Positions 1 through 8,238 of a DNA stretch of 33,742 bases are shown piece after piece. This DNA is from PGYR01 sp040264895 (lineage in GTDB: Bacteria; Bacteroidota; Ignavibacteria; Kapaibacteriales; UBA2268). The position numbers and the translations under genes were made by a program. The notes beneath the pieces were generated by a model that was given only the letters and a program-made list of their open reading frames with translations, did not search any database and was not told the origin of the DNA. Numbering within the stretch: position 1 is the first letter of the stretch; each line of letters starts with the position of its first letter. The stretch covers positions 1 through 33,742 of the forward strand of contig JBDQHL010000013.1 in NCBI GenBank assembly GCA_040264895.1, written 5' to 3'.

Positions 1-16
1 AATAAAACATCAAAAA

Positions 17-856
17 ATGAATATAAACGCGATTGGGAAATGTGCCCTAACATTAATATTAGTAATAACTATTGTATTAACCTCTTCTACTGATTTATTG
101 GCAAGAAGACATTATAATCCTAAAAAAACAAAGAAAAAAGCTTTAGAAATGATTAGATCAAATTCTGAAGAAGTTTGTAGAATAGCAGGATTAGAACCAG
201 CAGAAAAAGACTCTACTCTAGAGATTGACATTCAAGAAGATTCGGAATTACTTAGTGATGCTGAATTGGATGAAACTGAAGCCAAAGAATTAAAGGTTAT
301 GGAAACTCAAGACGAAGTTTACGCTGATGTCGAAGTTGATATTTCAAACTTCCAAGACCAATGGCTAGATTTTGTTGCTACATCCGAAGATGATAAATTT
401 ACTGAAAATGGAATTGAAAAAGAAATAATAATGGAATCAATCATGGGTTGGTTGGGTACACCTTACAGATTCGGTGGTACTTCACGTAAATCAATTGATT
501 GTTCTGCTTTTACTCAAAGCATATTTGAAGAAGCCGCAAAAGTAAAAATTCCAAGAACAGCAAGATGGCAATACACAGTTGGCGAAAAAATAGAAAAATT
601 TGAAGATTTACAATTTGGTGATTTAATTTTCTTCCACACTAGAAGCTATGCTTATGCATCACACTGTGGGATTTACTTAGGCGACAATTTATTTGCTCAT
701 GCAAGTTCTCGCTATGGGGTAACGGTTTCTTCACTAGAAAGTAGATATTATAATAAAAGATTTATCGGTGGTAGAAGACTAACTGATGATGATATAATCA
801 ATCTAAGTATCATAAAAAACGAAGATACGGAGCCAAATACTAACCTTGGTGGTTAA
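17..856 (+). CDS. Secreted NlpC/P60 family cell-wall peptidase
   Basis: Predicted exported cysteine peptidase of the NlpC/P60 family, whose members usually cut gamma-D-glutamyl-diaminopimelate or related bonds in peptidoglycan stem peptides. Residues 1-29 look like a signal peptide (hydrophobic core about 10-22). Residues 60-130 form a very acidic linker rich in Glu and Asp. The catalytic domain spans about 136-255, with the Cys in IDCSAFT (Cys162), the first His in SHCGIYLG (His216) and the second in FAHASS (His228), so the Cys-His-His set is intact. The ATG at 17 is the only start that keeps the whole signal peptide. The stop lies inside the convergent ABC-F gene, a 17-base tail-to-tail overlap. 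The upstream promoter is outside the window. Family assignment is secure; the exact bond cut is inferred. Confidence 0.9.
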   Translation: MNINAIGKCALTLILVITIVLTSSTDLLARRHYNPKKTKKKALEMIRSNSEEVCRIAGLEPAEKDSTLEIDIQEDSELLSDAELDETEAKELKVMETQDEVYADVEVDISNFQDQWLDFVATSEDDKFTENGIEKEIIMESIMGWLGTPYRFGGTSRKSIDCSAFTQSIFEEAAKVKIPRTARWQYTVGEKIEKFEDLQFGDLIFFHTRSYAYASHCGIYLGDNLFAHASSRYGVTVSSLESRYYNKRFIGGRRLTDDDIINLSIIKNEDTEPNTNLGG

Positions 857-2810
857 TTAGCTCTCCCGATAATTCTTCTAACTCTAAATTCAACTCTGTC
901 CATAAGTCCATTTGCACTTGCAAAATGGACTTTATTTTTTCATACTCAGCTTTTAGTTCGGTTACCTTATCTGTGTCTTCATATAAATTGGGGTTAGCAA
1001 ACTGCTCATCTAAATTCTCTTTTTGCTCCTCTAAACCTGCAATAGATTCCTCGCACTTTTCAATCTTTTTCTCTGTCTGGCGTTTATTTTTCTCTAATTC
1101 TTTTTTGATTATTCTGCGTTGTTGCGAATCACTCTTTTGTTCACTTTGAGAAGTGGACTTCGATTTTGGAACGTGCTCTAAATCTATCTCAGATATATCA
1201 TCTAAATTCCTTTTCTCTAAGTAATAATCAATATCACCTAAATATATCTTAGTGCCATTATCTGTAAATTCTATTGTTTCATCTGTTATTCCTTGCAAAA
1301 AATCTCTATCGTGGGACACTAATATAAGTGCACCATCATAATTCATTAATGCATCTTTTAATATTGTTTTTGATGATATATCTAGGTGGTTAGTTGGTTC
1401 ATCCATTACTAAAAAATTTGTGGGTTCTAATAGTAGTTTAGCTATTGACAATCTTGCTCGCTCACCACCAGAAAGTACTTTTACTTTCTTTTGTACATCG
1501 TCTCCTGAGAACAGAAAAGCTCCCAGTAAATCCCTGACGTATGGCCGCATCTCGTCATTAGCTACATTAGTAATAGTATCTAACACAGTTAACTGTTCGT
1601 TAAGCATTTGCGACTGATCTTGCCTAAAATAGCCTAACTGAACACTACCTCCATGTATTAGCTCACCTTCATCGTATCCTATATGTTCCGTTATTATTTT
1701 TGTTAGGGTTGATTTACCAGTTCCATTCTTTCCAACAAAAGATACTTTTTGCCCTCTTTCTAATACGAAATCAACTCCTTTTAGTACATGCTTAGGTCCG
1801 AAACTTTTGTGTATCCCCTTAGCTTCTACAACTAATTTTGCGGAACGAGGTGCGGGTGGGAATTTGAAGTTAATTCGTTTATCCTCAAAGTCATCAATCT
1901 CAATTTTATCAATCTTTTCGAGTTGTTTTAGCTTTGATTGCGCCCTGGAAGCATGTCTAGCTTTTGCCCTATATCTATCTACATATTGCTCTACACTTTT
2001 TATATGCTTTTCTTGGTTGGCTAGTGCTCTCTTTTGTAATTCAATTTCTACTTTACGCTCTTCTAGAAATCTACTGTATGCAAATTTTTTGTCAAAAATA
2101 CTCCCATTAAGAACTTCAATAGTTCTATTTGTGACATTATTCAAAAATCGCTTATCGTGGGATACAATTATAACAGCACCATAGTAATCCTTGAGGAACG
2201 TCTCTAGCCACATTATAGACTCAATATCAAGGTGATTAGTCGGCTCATCGAGTAGAATCAAGTCTGGTTGTTTCAGTAAAATTTTTGCAAGCTCAATTCT
2301 CATCTGCCAGCCACCTGAAAACTGATTACAGAATTTCTCGAACTCATTTCTTTTAAACCCAAGCCCAAGTAATACCTTTTCTATTTTTGCTTCAACAGAA
2401 CCAGAATCAAGAATATTAAGTTGGTCATTTAGCTCAGATAACTTTTGAATTAGATCGGAATAATCCTCTGATCTATAGTCTTCACGTGTAGAAATTTCTT
2501 CAGTTACTGAATCAATTTGTTCTTTTATTTTATTCTGTTTTTCAAAAGCTTTTTTAACTTCATCAAACAATGTTAAATCAGATTTGGCGCCTCCTTCCTG
2601 AGGTAAATATCCAATCTCATAGTCCTTAGGATGAGAAATAGCTCCATCGTTTGGAGTCACTATACCATTTAGAATTTTAAGAAGTGTCGATTTACCTTGC
2701 CCATTTCTACCTATTAGACCAACTCGTTCTTTGGGGTTGACCACAAAAGTAATTGAGTCAAGTAGTGTTCTTCCCCCAAATGACAGTGTCAAATTTGATA
2801 CATTTATCAT
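840..2810 (-). CDS. ABC-F family ATPase (Uup-like)
   Basis: Soluble ABC-F protein of 656 residues with two ATPase domains and no membrane segments; the family acts on ribosomes (translation factors, some antibiotic resistance) rather than in transport. Domain 1: Walker A GRNGQGKST (34-42), signature SGGWQMR (165-171), Walker B with LLDEPTNHLD (186-195). Domain 2: Walker A GKNGTGKST (360-368), signature LSGGERAR (446-453), Walker B VMDEPTNHLD (468-477). A charged linker lies between the domains (about 245-305), and residues 565-650 form a Lys/Glu-rich coiled coil as in Uup-like members. Its ATG overlaps the stop of the upstream ABC ATPase as ATGA, so translation is probably coupled. It ends with TAG inside the convergent NlpC/P60 gene. 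The subfamily is a judgement from the C-terminal coiled coil. Confidence 0.92.
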   Translation of the reverse strand: MINVSNLTLSFGGRTLLDSITFVVNPKERVGLIGRNGQGKSTLLKILNGIVTPNDGAISHPKDYEIGYLPQEGGAKSDLTLFDEVKKAFEKQNKIKEQIDSVTEEISTREDYRSEDYSDLIQKLSELNDQLNILDSGSVEAKIEKVLLGLGFKRNEFEKFCNQFSGGWQMRIELAKILLKQPDLILLDEPTNHLDIESIMWLETFLKDYYGAVIIVSHDKRFLNNVTNRTIEVLNGSIFDKKFAYSRFLEERKVEIELQKRALANQEKHIKSVEQYVDRYRAKARHASRAQSKLKQLEKIDKIEIDDFEDKRINFKFPPAPRSAKLVVEAKGIHKSFGPKHVLKGVDFVLERGQKVSFVGKNGTGKSTLTKIITEHIGYDEGELIHGGSVQLGYFRQDQSQMLNEQLTVLDTITNVANDEMRPYVRDLLGAFLFSGDDVQKKVKVLSGGERARLSIAKLLLEPTNFLVMDEPTNHLDISSKTILKDALMNYDGALILVSHDRDFLQGITDETIEFTDNGTKIYLGDIDYYLEKRNLDDISEIDLEHVPKSKSTSQSEQKSDSQQRRIIKKELEKNKRQTEKKIEKCEESIAGLEEQKENLDEQFANPNLYEDTDKVTELKAEYEKIKSILQVQMDLWTELNLELEELSGELINHQG

Positions 2811-3826
2811 TTTATTGCCTTACCTTCATCATCAAACATTAGTAGACTTTTGTCATTTATTATAATGTTAACCATATCACCTACAGAAATATCGTATTTC
2901 AGTTTATTTCTTACAATACAATTTTTATCGAATACAGAAATATGATACAGATATTCATGACCCAAATTCTCAATATTTACAATTTCGTATTTACCATTTT
3001 TAAAATCACATAATGAGATGTCATCTGGCCGTAATGCTAATGTAGTAACATTAGTAGGCATCTCTCTTCCGATTAGATCAATAAACATATCACTTGAAAA
3101 GGTATTTATTTTTGGTGAACCAATAAACTCAGCAACAAATATATTACTGGGTGAATTATAAATCTCATCAGGTGCTCCAACTTGCATGACCTTACCTTTA
3201 TCCATAATAACTATTCTATCACCCATAGTCATAGCTTCTGTTTGGTCGTGTGTTACATAAACTGATGTTATATTTAGCTTTCTTTGTAATGCTATTATCT
3301 CATTTCTCATTTGAGATCTCAGCTTTGCATCTAAGTTAGAAAGTGGCTCATCAAATAGGAATGCTTTTGGCTCTCTAACTATGGCCCTTCCAAGTGCTAC
3401 TCTCTGCCTCTGCCCACCAGAAAGCTGCTTAGGATACCTATCTAATAATTCATCAATCTCAACCAAATTTGCAATTTCCACTACTCTATCTTTTATTTCT
3501 GATTTTGATACTTTTTTTATTTTCAATGGGAATTCCAAATTACCTCGAACTGTCATGTGAGGATACAATGCATAGTTTTGGAATACCATCCCAATATCTC
3601 TTTTCCCAGCTGGTAAATCATTTATTACTTGCTCATCAATTTTTATTTGCCCATCAGTTATAGTTTCCAGTCCTGCTATCATTCTCAATGTAGTTGACTT
3701 ACCACAACCAGAAGGACCAACTAAAATAAGAAACTCGCCATCGCTGATACTAATTGAAACATCATTAACAGCAACTTCTTTATTATCATATACCTTTTTT
3801 AAATTTTGTAACTCTATTACTGACAT
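2807..3826 (-). CDS. Sugar-type ABC transporter ATP-binding subunit (MsmX/UgpC/MalK-like)
   Basis: ATPase subunit of a carbohydrate-uptake (CUT1-type) ABC importer. Residues 1-235 are the nucleotide-binding domain: Walker A GPSGCGKST (37-45), Q-loop QNY (from 83), signature LSGGQRQR (135-142), Walker B FLFDEPLSNLD (156-166) and H-loop THDQ (His193). The rest is a TOBE/OB-type regulatory region with an LRPDDI motif. Length (339) is slightly under the usual 360-370. No permease or binding protein is encoded nearby, so it may be a shared ATPase like MsmX that energises permeases encoded elsewhere. It lies 3 bases after the NAGPA-domain gene and overlaps the ABC-F start by 4 bases (ATGA), so these three are almost certainly one operon. 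The substrate cannot be told from the ATPase. Confidence 0.88.
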   Translation of the reverse strand: MSVIELQNLKKVYDNKEVAVNDVSISISDGEFLILVGPSGCGKSTTLRMIAGLETITDGQIKIDEQVINDLPAGKRDIGMVFQNYALYPHMTVRGNLEFPLKIKKVSKSEIKDRVVEIANLVEIDELLDRYPKQLSGGQRQRVALGRAIVREPKAFLFDEPLSNLDAKLRSQMRNEIIALQRKLNITSVYVTHDQTEAMTMGDRIVIMDKGKVMQVGAPDEIYNSPSNIFVAEFIGSPKINTFSSDMFIDLIGREMPTNVTTLALRPDDISLCDFKNGKYEIVNIENLGHEYLYHISVFDKNCIVRNKLKYDISVGDMVNIIINDKSLLMFDDEGKAIK

Positions 3827-3829
3827 ATT

Positions 3830-4999
3830 TTAATCATCATTTATCTTTACTGAAATAGCTGTAGAAACTTTGCGATTATATTTATAATTATAAGGAATGG
3901 CTAAATTTTTGCCATCTATAATTAAAGCAGTGGAACCCCCACCATCTAAATTAATTGCATCTTTAGCACCTATAGTTTCCATTATCCAAGATAGCTCTTT
4001 AAGTGTAGCACCTTTTACTTTTCTACCTCTGTTAGGTTCTACTGCGACTAAATAGTAATATTTGTCATTATACCCGAATGCCGAACGAGCTAAATGGCTA
4101 TAATTGAATCTTCGAGAAGTGGCTCCTTCATATTTTGAATTTACGAACTCTTTACCATTTTTTAGAATTAAAGGAGTTGTAGTAATAACATGATTCACTT
4201 CACTCATATTCAAATTAGTGTTATACTCGAATCTCACTTCATCACCATTAAATAATGGCATTTGATAAGGTGTTTCTAACAGTATTTCACCTTCTTGTAG
4301 TTTAATCGGAAACAAATCAACGTGCTTAATCTTATATATTCGGATGTTATTATCTTGGAGAGAATTTGGTTTTGCAACAATGTAATTGTAATCAAGAGAA
4401 TCAGACTTTAATACCCTCAAGCTTTGCACAAACTCATCCCTTGATAATAAGGTTTCACTTTTATCAGTTTTGCTTATTTTTTTTGAATCTGTCAAGTATT
4501 CTAAATACTTTCCTTCTATTTCTTTATCATTAATAATTGGAAATACATCCGTGTAATGTCTAGTATATGCAACTATCTGATTTGTATCAGTCCTATAATT
4601 ATATCTATCTATTTCAATACTACTGTTGTTAAATGAAAGATTAACTTTCAAATCAACTTCATCTATAAATACACTATCATTCGTAAAAATTATTGAACTC
4701 CAATTTTTATACTTTTTTATTTGCAATGGTTCTGAATCAATAATAGTAACACCTACTGGTAGGTTTGTTCCGGCTTGAAAAAAAGATGCATTTATCGAAA
4801 CTAAAGAATTTAAGTTTGTTGTATCATAACCTATAGTAGAACCTAGATTTTTAGCAAAATCACTTATTATATGTGGAACTAAGTCTATAGATTTATGTTT
4901 TTTATCAATTTTTATAACATGCACCCTTAACTTCTTATTTCGTTTTCCCATCTCCATATACTTATATTCTACCCCAGAATATATATTTCTTGATTCCAA
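3830..4999 (-). CDS. NAGPA/DUF2233-type phosphodiester glycosidase domain protein
   Basis: The C-terminal third carries the hallmark of the phosphodiester glycosidase (NAGPA) domain: a segment with FGYNDKYYYLVAVEPNRG, then INLDGGGST (DGGGST at 352-357) and a conserved end. Family members remove sugars from phosphodiester links (mammalian uncovering enzyme) and are found in bacterial envelope proteins. The first standard start in this frame is the TTG at 4997-4999, with the first ATG about 14 codons later. The frame is open upstream to about 5107 and encodes a signal-peptide-like stretch (KSIILIRIYLHIILLALATS) with no ATG, GTG or TTG before it. The true start may therefore be an unusual ATT or ATC near 5072-5083, giving an exported protein. 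It leads the operon with the ABC ATPase and ABC-F genes. Residues about 90-260 are poorly recognisable. Confidence 0.78.
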   Translation of the reverse strand: MESRNIYSGVEYKYMEMGKRNKKLRVHVIKIDKKHKSIDLVPHIISDFAKNLGSTIGYDTTNLNSLVSINASFFQAGTNLPVGVTIIDSEPLQIKKYKNWSSIIFTNDSVFIDEVDLKVNLSFNNSSIEIDRYNYRTDTNQIVAYTRHYTDVFPIINDKEIEGKYLEYLTDSKKISKTDKSETLLSRDEFVQSLRVLKSDSLDYNYIVAKPNSLQDNNIRIYKIKHVDLFPIKLQEGEILLETPYQMPLFNGDEVRFEYNTNLNMSEVNHVITTTPLILKNGKEFVNSKYEGATSRRFNYSHLARSAFGYNDKYYYLVAVEPNRGRKVKGATLKELSWIMETIGAKDAINLDGGGSTALIIDGKNLAIPYNYKYNRKVSTAISVKINDD

Positions 5000-5100
5000 T
5001 ACGCTATGATCTATCTCCCTTGATAATAAAGAAGTAGCTAATGCAAGTAGAATAATATGTAAGTAAATTCTAATAAGAATGATAGATTTTGTTAAATTAG

Positions 5101-5916
5101 ATGATAATTATGTTGCATTTTAATCGGAATACAAAAGTGGAATTTACAACAATTAGATATGAGAAAAAAGAAGGTTACGCATTAATAACTCTGAACAGAC
5201 CAGATAAGTTAAATGCATTAAATAACCAGTTATTTACAGAATTAGACAAAGCAATTACAGCTATTGAGTTAGATAGAGATATAAGAGCTGTATTGATCAC
5301 AGGTGAAGGCAAAGCTTTTGCTGCTGGTGCGGATATAAAAGAGCTTCACGAAAGCGACGAACGTTCAGGAAAGCACTTTTCTGAGCACGGCAGCAATGTA
5401 ATGGCTCGCTTAGAAGCTATGAACATACCTGTAGTTGCTGCAATCAATGGTTTTGCACTTGGTGGTGGATGTGAATTGACTATGTCTTGCCATATTCGCT
5501 ATGCAGGTAAAAGTGCAAAATTAGGGCAGCCAGAAGTAAACCTAGGTATACTACCTGGCTATGGTGGGACTCAGAGACTTACTCGTCTAGTTGGACCAGC
5601 AAAATCGATGGAGTTGAACCTAACTGGCGATATGATAGGAGCTGACGAAGCAAAGCGCATAGGTTTAGTTAATGAAGTATTTGAAGATGATGAGCTAATG
5701 GACAAAGCTACTGCACTAATAACTAAGATTATCAGTAAAAGCCCGATAGCAATTGCTGGGATTATTGAATCTGTGCGTGCTTCTACTAAGCTATCACTCA
5801 AAGAAGGGCTTGAATTTGAATCGAAAAAATTCGGTGAAGTTTGTGGCTCAAAGGATTTCAAGGAAGGAACTTTAGCATTTATTGAAAAAAGAAAGCCAAA
5901 CTTTATTGGCGAATAA
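5101..5916 (+). CDS. Enoyl-CoA hydratase/isomerase (crotonase family)
   Basis: Crotonase-fold enzyme, most likely hydrating 2-enoyl-CoA to 3-hydroxyacyl-CoA in beta-oxidation or short-chain acid metabolism. The fold signature LNRPDKLNAL is at 31-40. The oxyanion-hole segments AFAAGADIKEL (72-82) and GFALGGGCEL (117-126) are present, and the two catalytic glutamates of true hydratases sit at Glu125 (GGCEL) and Glu145 (GQPEVNLG). The full length (271) is normal for the family apart from a short N-terminal extension, so the ATG at 5110 is an alternative start to the one at 5101. The stop TAA directly abuts the waaA ATG, so the two are co-transcribed although their functions are not obviously related. 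Substrate chain length cannot be read from sequence. Confidence 0.92.
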   Translation: MIIMLHFNRNTKVEFTTIRYEKKEGYALITLNRPDKLNALNNQLFTELDKAITAIELDRDIRAVLITGEGKAFAAGADIKELHESDERSGKHFSEHGSNVMARLEAMNIPVVAAINGFALGGGCELTMSCHIRYAGKSAKLGQPEVNLGILPGYGGTQRLTRLVGPAKSMELNLTGDMIGADEAKRIGLVNEVFEDDELMDKATALITKIISKSPIAIAGIIESVRASTKLSLKEGLEFESKKFGEVCGSKDFKEGTLAFIEKRKPNFIGE

Positions 5917-7158
5917 ATGAAGACTGTACTCAAACTAATATATAATTTTTTAGTATTGCCACTGCTGTGGCTTTACTCCAAAATTATGCTTCTAACGAAT
6001 GACAAGATAAGAGACCGCGAGAGCAAAAAAGACTCTTATCTTGACATTCCGAAGAAAAAGGGCAAGCGAATATTGATTCACGCCTCGTCCATGGGTGAGT
6101 ACGAACAAGTAAAATACTTTGTAGAGTTGATAAAAAAGAATGAGCCAGATACAGAAATTATTGCTTCGTTCTTCTCTCCTTCAGGGTACAATAACCTTAC
6201 AAACCAAAAACATTTCGACTATAAGGTATATTCACCTATTGACTTTAGAGCGAGAGCTAAGAAATTTGTCAATCATATAGAACCAGATATTGTATTTATT
6301 GTACGTTATGATTTGTGGTATAATTTCCTTTCACAATTGAATAAAAACAAGACTCCTATTCACTTGATTAACACCATTTTTACAATCAGTCCTACTATGG
6401 GTAAAAGCTATATTGGAAAATCATTCTATAAAATGATGATTAGCAAAATATCGACTATATACTGTGTTAATAAATATCATGAGGAGAAATTTGAAAAGTT
6501 GAACCTATCAGTTCCAGTTAAAATATTACCAGATACACGTTATGATAGAATCCTTTCAAAAGTGCAAGAAGCAGAGAAGATAGAGCTTTTAGATATTGGT
6601 GATGACTATACCACCTTAGTTGTTGGTAGCTGTTGGAAACAGGACATAATAATAATAACTGAAGTGGTAAAAAAGCTGAAGCAGAACCACAAACTGAAAG
6701 TAATATACGCACCCCACGAGATAGACACCAAAACAATTAGCCAAATTACTGACAATGTTGACAGTGCACTGCTTTATTCAGAGATGGATGTCAAGCAAAC
6801 AGGAGACAATGACATAATAATTGACAAGATCGGGCTGCTCCTCACTTTATATAAATATGCCGACATAGCTTACGTAGGTGGTGCTTTCGGTGCAGGGATT
6901 CATTCTGTAACTGAACCAGCTGGATATGGAGTACCAATAATCTGTGGTGATAAGTATTTCAAAACCTCTGAAGATGCGAGGCAATTGGTCAAATCTGGTG
7001 GGCTAATAACCATTGGGAACAACAAAGAGCTAATGACTACGCTAACTACACTGCTAACTGAGTCAGATAAATCAAAAGAGCTTGGCAAAGCGAACAAAAA
7101 ATACATAGAAGAGCACTGTGGCTCTTCTAAAATATTATATGATGAGGTAGTGAGGTAG
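5917..7158 (+). CDS. waaA: 3-deoxy-D-manno-octulosonate (Kdo) transferase
   Basis: Inner-membrane-associated glycosyltransferase (GT30) that adds Kdo from CMP-Kdo to the lipid A precursor in LPS synthesis. Residues 5-26 form the N-terminal membrane anchor. The acceptor-side domain contains HASSMGEYEQ (55-64), where Glu61 matches the family's catalytic base. The C-terminal domain has the conserved CMP-Kdo-binding segment GGAFGAGIHSVTEPAGYG (321-338). At 413 residues it is the usual size. It starts immediately after the enoyl-CoA hydratase stop with no gap and ends in TAG 17 bases before the convergent DUF2141 gene. Number of Kdo units added is not predictable. The presence of this gene is direct evidence for an LPS-bearing outer membrane. 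Confidence 0.93.
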   Translation: MKTVLKLIYNFLVLPLLWLYSKIMLLTNDKIRDRESKKDSYLDIPKKKGKRILIHASSMGEYEQVKYFVELIKKNEPDTEIIASFFSPSGYNNLTNQKHFDYKVYSPIDFRARAKKFVNHIEPDIVFIVRYDLWYNFLSQLNKNKTPIHLINTIFTISPTMGKSYIGKSFYKMMISKISTIYCVNKYHEEKFEKLNLSVPVKILPDTRYDRILSKVQEAEKIELLDIGDDYTTLVVGSCWKQDIIIITEVVKKLKQNHKLKVIYAPHEIDTKTISQITDNVDSALLYSEMDVKQTGDNDIIIDKIGLLLTLYKYADIAYVGGAFGAGIHSVTEPAGYGVPIICGDKYFKTSEDARQLVKSGGLITIGNNKELMTTLTTLLTESDKSKELGKANKKYIEEHCGSSKILYDEVVR

Positions 7159-7175
7159 CTAAATAATTAAGTTTC

Positions 7176-7622
7176 TCAATCCATATCTACTTCTAACTCA
7201 ACTTTTTCCATTTCAACATTAAATGAAGCGTCCTCGAACGATGGTGGTCCCATAAAACCTTTTGCATTATTGGAAGCTCCGAAATCCTCGTTAGGTATTC
7301 CCAAAAAATTAGTATCTACTTCATCATTATCATTTATATCATGGTGAACGGCTATGGCATATGTCCCATAATCTACTCCTTCAAATACAGCAGTACCACT
7401 ATTATTTTTTACTCTAATAACTTTAGTCATCCTTGCATTTTTAGTTTCCATAGGATAGTCGTAGGCTATATCAAACAAATAAACATAGAGCTTACCTTTG
7501 TTCTCTTCAGTGTTGACTATATTTACAGTAACGTTTGCTTTTTTCTCTTCACCTCTTAGTGAGGTCGATGCTAATAAAAGAAAAGCTCCTAATAATAGGA
7601 GCCTTTGAATATAAATTTTCAT
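7176..7622 (-). CDS. Secreted DUF2141 domain protein
   Basis: Small exported protein of unknown function. Residues 1-24 are a signal peptide with a Leu-rich core, followed by a single DUF2141 domain. The family hallmark is clear: YAIAVHHDINDNDEVDTNFL, then GIPNEDFGASNNAKGFMGPP and a SFEDASFNV segment. The Asp-rich DINDNDEVD motif resembles a calcium-binding loop, but that is only a resemblance. The gene begins 6 bases after the stop of the unknown secreted protein and looks like the last gene of the mreB-smc operon. A terminator-shaped hairpin lies within its signal-peptide codons (see 7576-7606), so its expression may be attenuated relative to the upstream genes. Confidence 0.85.
   Translation of the reverse strand: MKIYIQRLLLLGAFLLLASTSLRGEEKKANVTVNIVNTEENKGKLYVYLFDIAYDYPMETKNARMTKVIRVKNNSGTAVFEGVDYGTYAIAVHHDINDNDEVDTNFLGIPNEDFGASNNAKGFMGPPSFEDASFNVEMEKVELEVDMD
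7576..7606 (-). terminator. Terminator-like hairpin inside the start of the DUF2141 gene
   Basis: In the minus-strand transcript, 7606-7596 and 7591-7581 pair as an 11-bp stem (core GCTCCTA/TAGGAGC plus three A-U pairs and one G-U wobble) with a 4-base loop. The stem is followed by TTTTCTTTT. This has the shape of an intrinsic terminator but lies about 17 bases after the ATG, in codons for the signal peptide core. It may act as an attenuator between the unknown secreted gene and DUF2141, or be a chance result of Leu-Leu-Leu-Gly-Ala codons. Confidence 0.4.
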
Positions 7623-7628
7623 TTTGGA

Positions 7629-8222
7629 TTACATCCCTAATTTGTGTTTTACTCTGTAATGTAGGTCAGTTTGGAACCATCCATTCGATTCCCAGAAATG
7701 AACCTCATTAGTTACATTATCTTCTGAACCACTAAGTTCACCTTTTATTAATATTGATGTACCTTCGCCTTCATTAATCTCTTCTAAGATTATTTTAAAT
7801 TGAATACGTCCGCTAGTCCAGATACCACCACGGATTACTGGCATTTTAACGCTGTATATTCTTAAGAGATCAAAAGTAGTGTCATCATTGACAAAAACAC
7901 AGAATTCTGATTTCATAACACCTTTTAAGAAACCTTCGTCATTAGTCTTTTGAACCTTTGTCATCATAGCACAACCTTGGTCTTCAATAGATTCGACTAC
8001 TGCATTCCAAACATCCTCAAAGTAAACACCATCTAAATCTTCCTTGTAAACTTCTTTGAAATATTTCATTGCTTCATCGTGACTCTTTGGCTTTTCTATA
8101 GAGCCATCAGCATTTTGTTGAATTTCAAAATTTTCTTCTGTATCAGGTGCATCTTCCATTTGCCCAAAAGCAAAAGATACAGATAAAACTAACATTACAA
8201 ATAAGTAACCAATATTTTTCAT
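7629..8222 (-). CDS. Unknown secreted protein
   Basis: I do not recognise this 197-residue protein. Residues 1-20 are a typical signal peptide ending in FAFGQ, giving a probable periplasmic or outer-membrane-facing product with no lipobox. An acidic, Gln/Asn-containing linker (21-45) is followed by a globular part of about 150 residues containing two cysteines (Cys84 and Cys108) that could form a disulfide. The C-terminal half alternates polar and hydrophobic residues in a way that suggests beta strands (for example IQFKIILEEI and TSILIKGEL). It starts 16 bases after the smc stop and is followed 6 bases later by DUF2141, so it is in the mreB-smc operon. No function is proposed. Confidence 0.75.
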   Translation of the reverse strand: MKNIGYLFVMLVLSVSFAFGQMEDAPDTEENFEIQQNADGSIEKPKSHDEAMKYFKEVYKEDLDGVYFEDVWNAVVESIEDQGCAMMTKVQKTNDEGFLKGVMKSEFCVFVNDDTTFDLLRIYSVKMPVIRGGIWTSGRIQFKIILEEINEGEGTSILIKGELSGSEDNVTNEVHFWESNGWFQTDLHYRVKHKLGM

Positions 8223-8238
8223 TTATTCCTCTGAATAA

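Noticed and set aside
1807..2184. A 125-codon plus-strand open frame within the ABC-F gene
   Set aside because: Antisense shadow; the opposite strand has intact ABC motifs and coiled-coil linker there.
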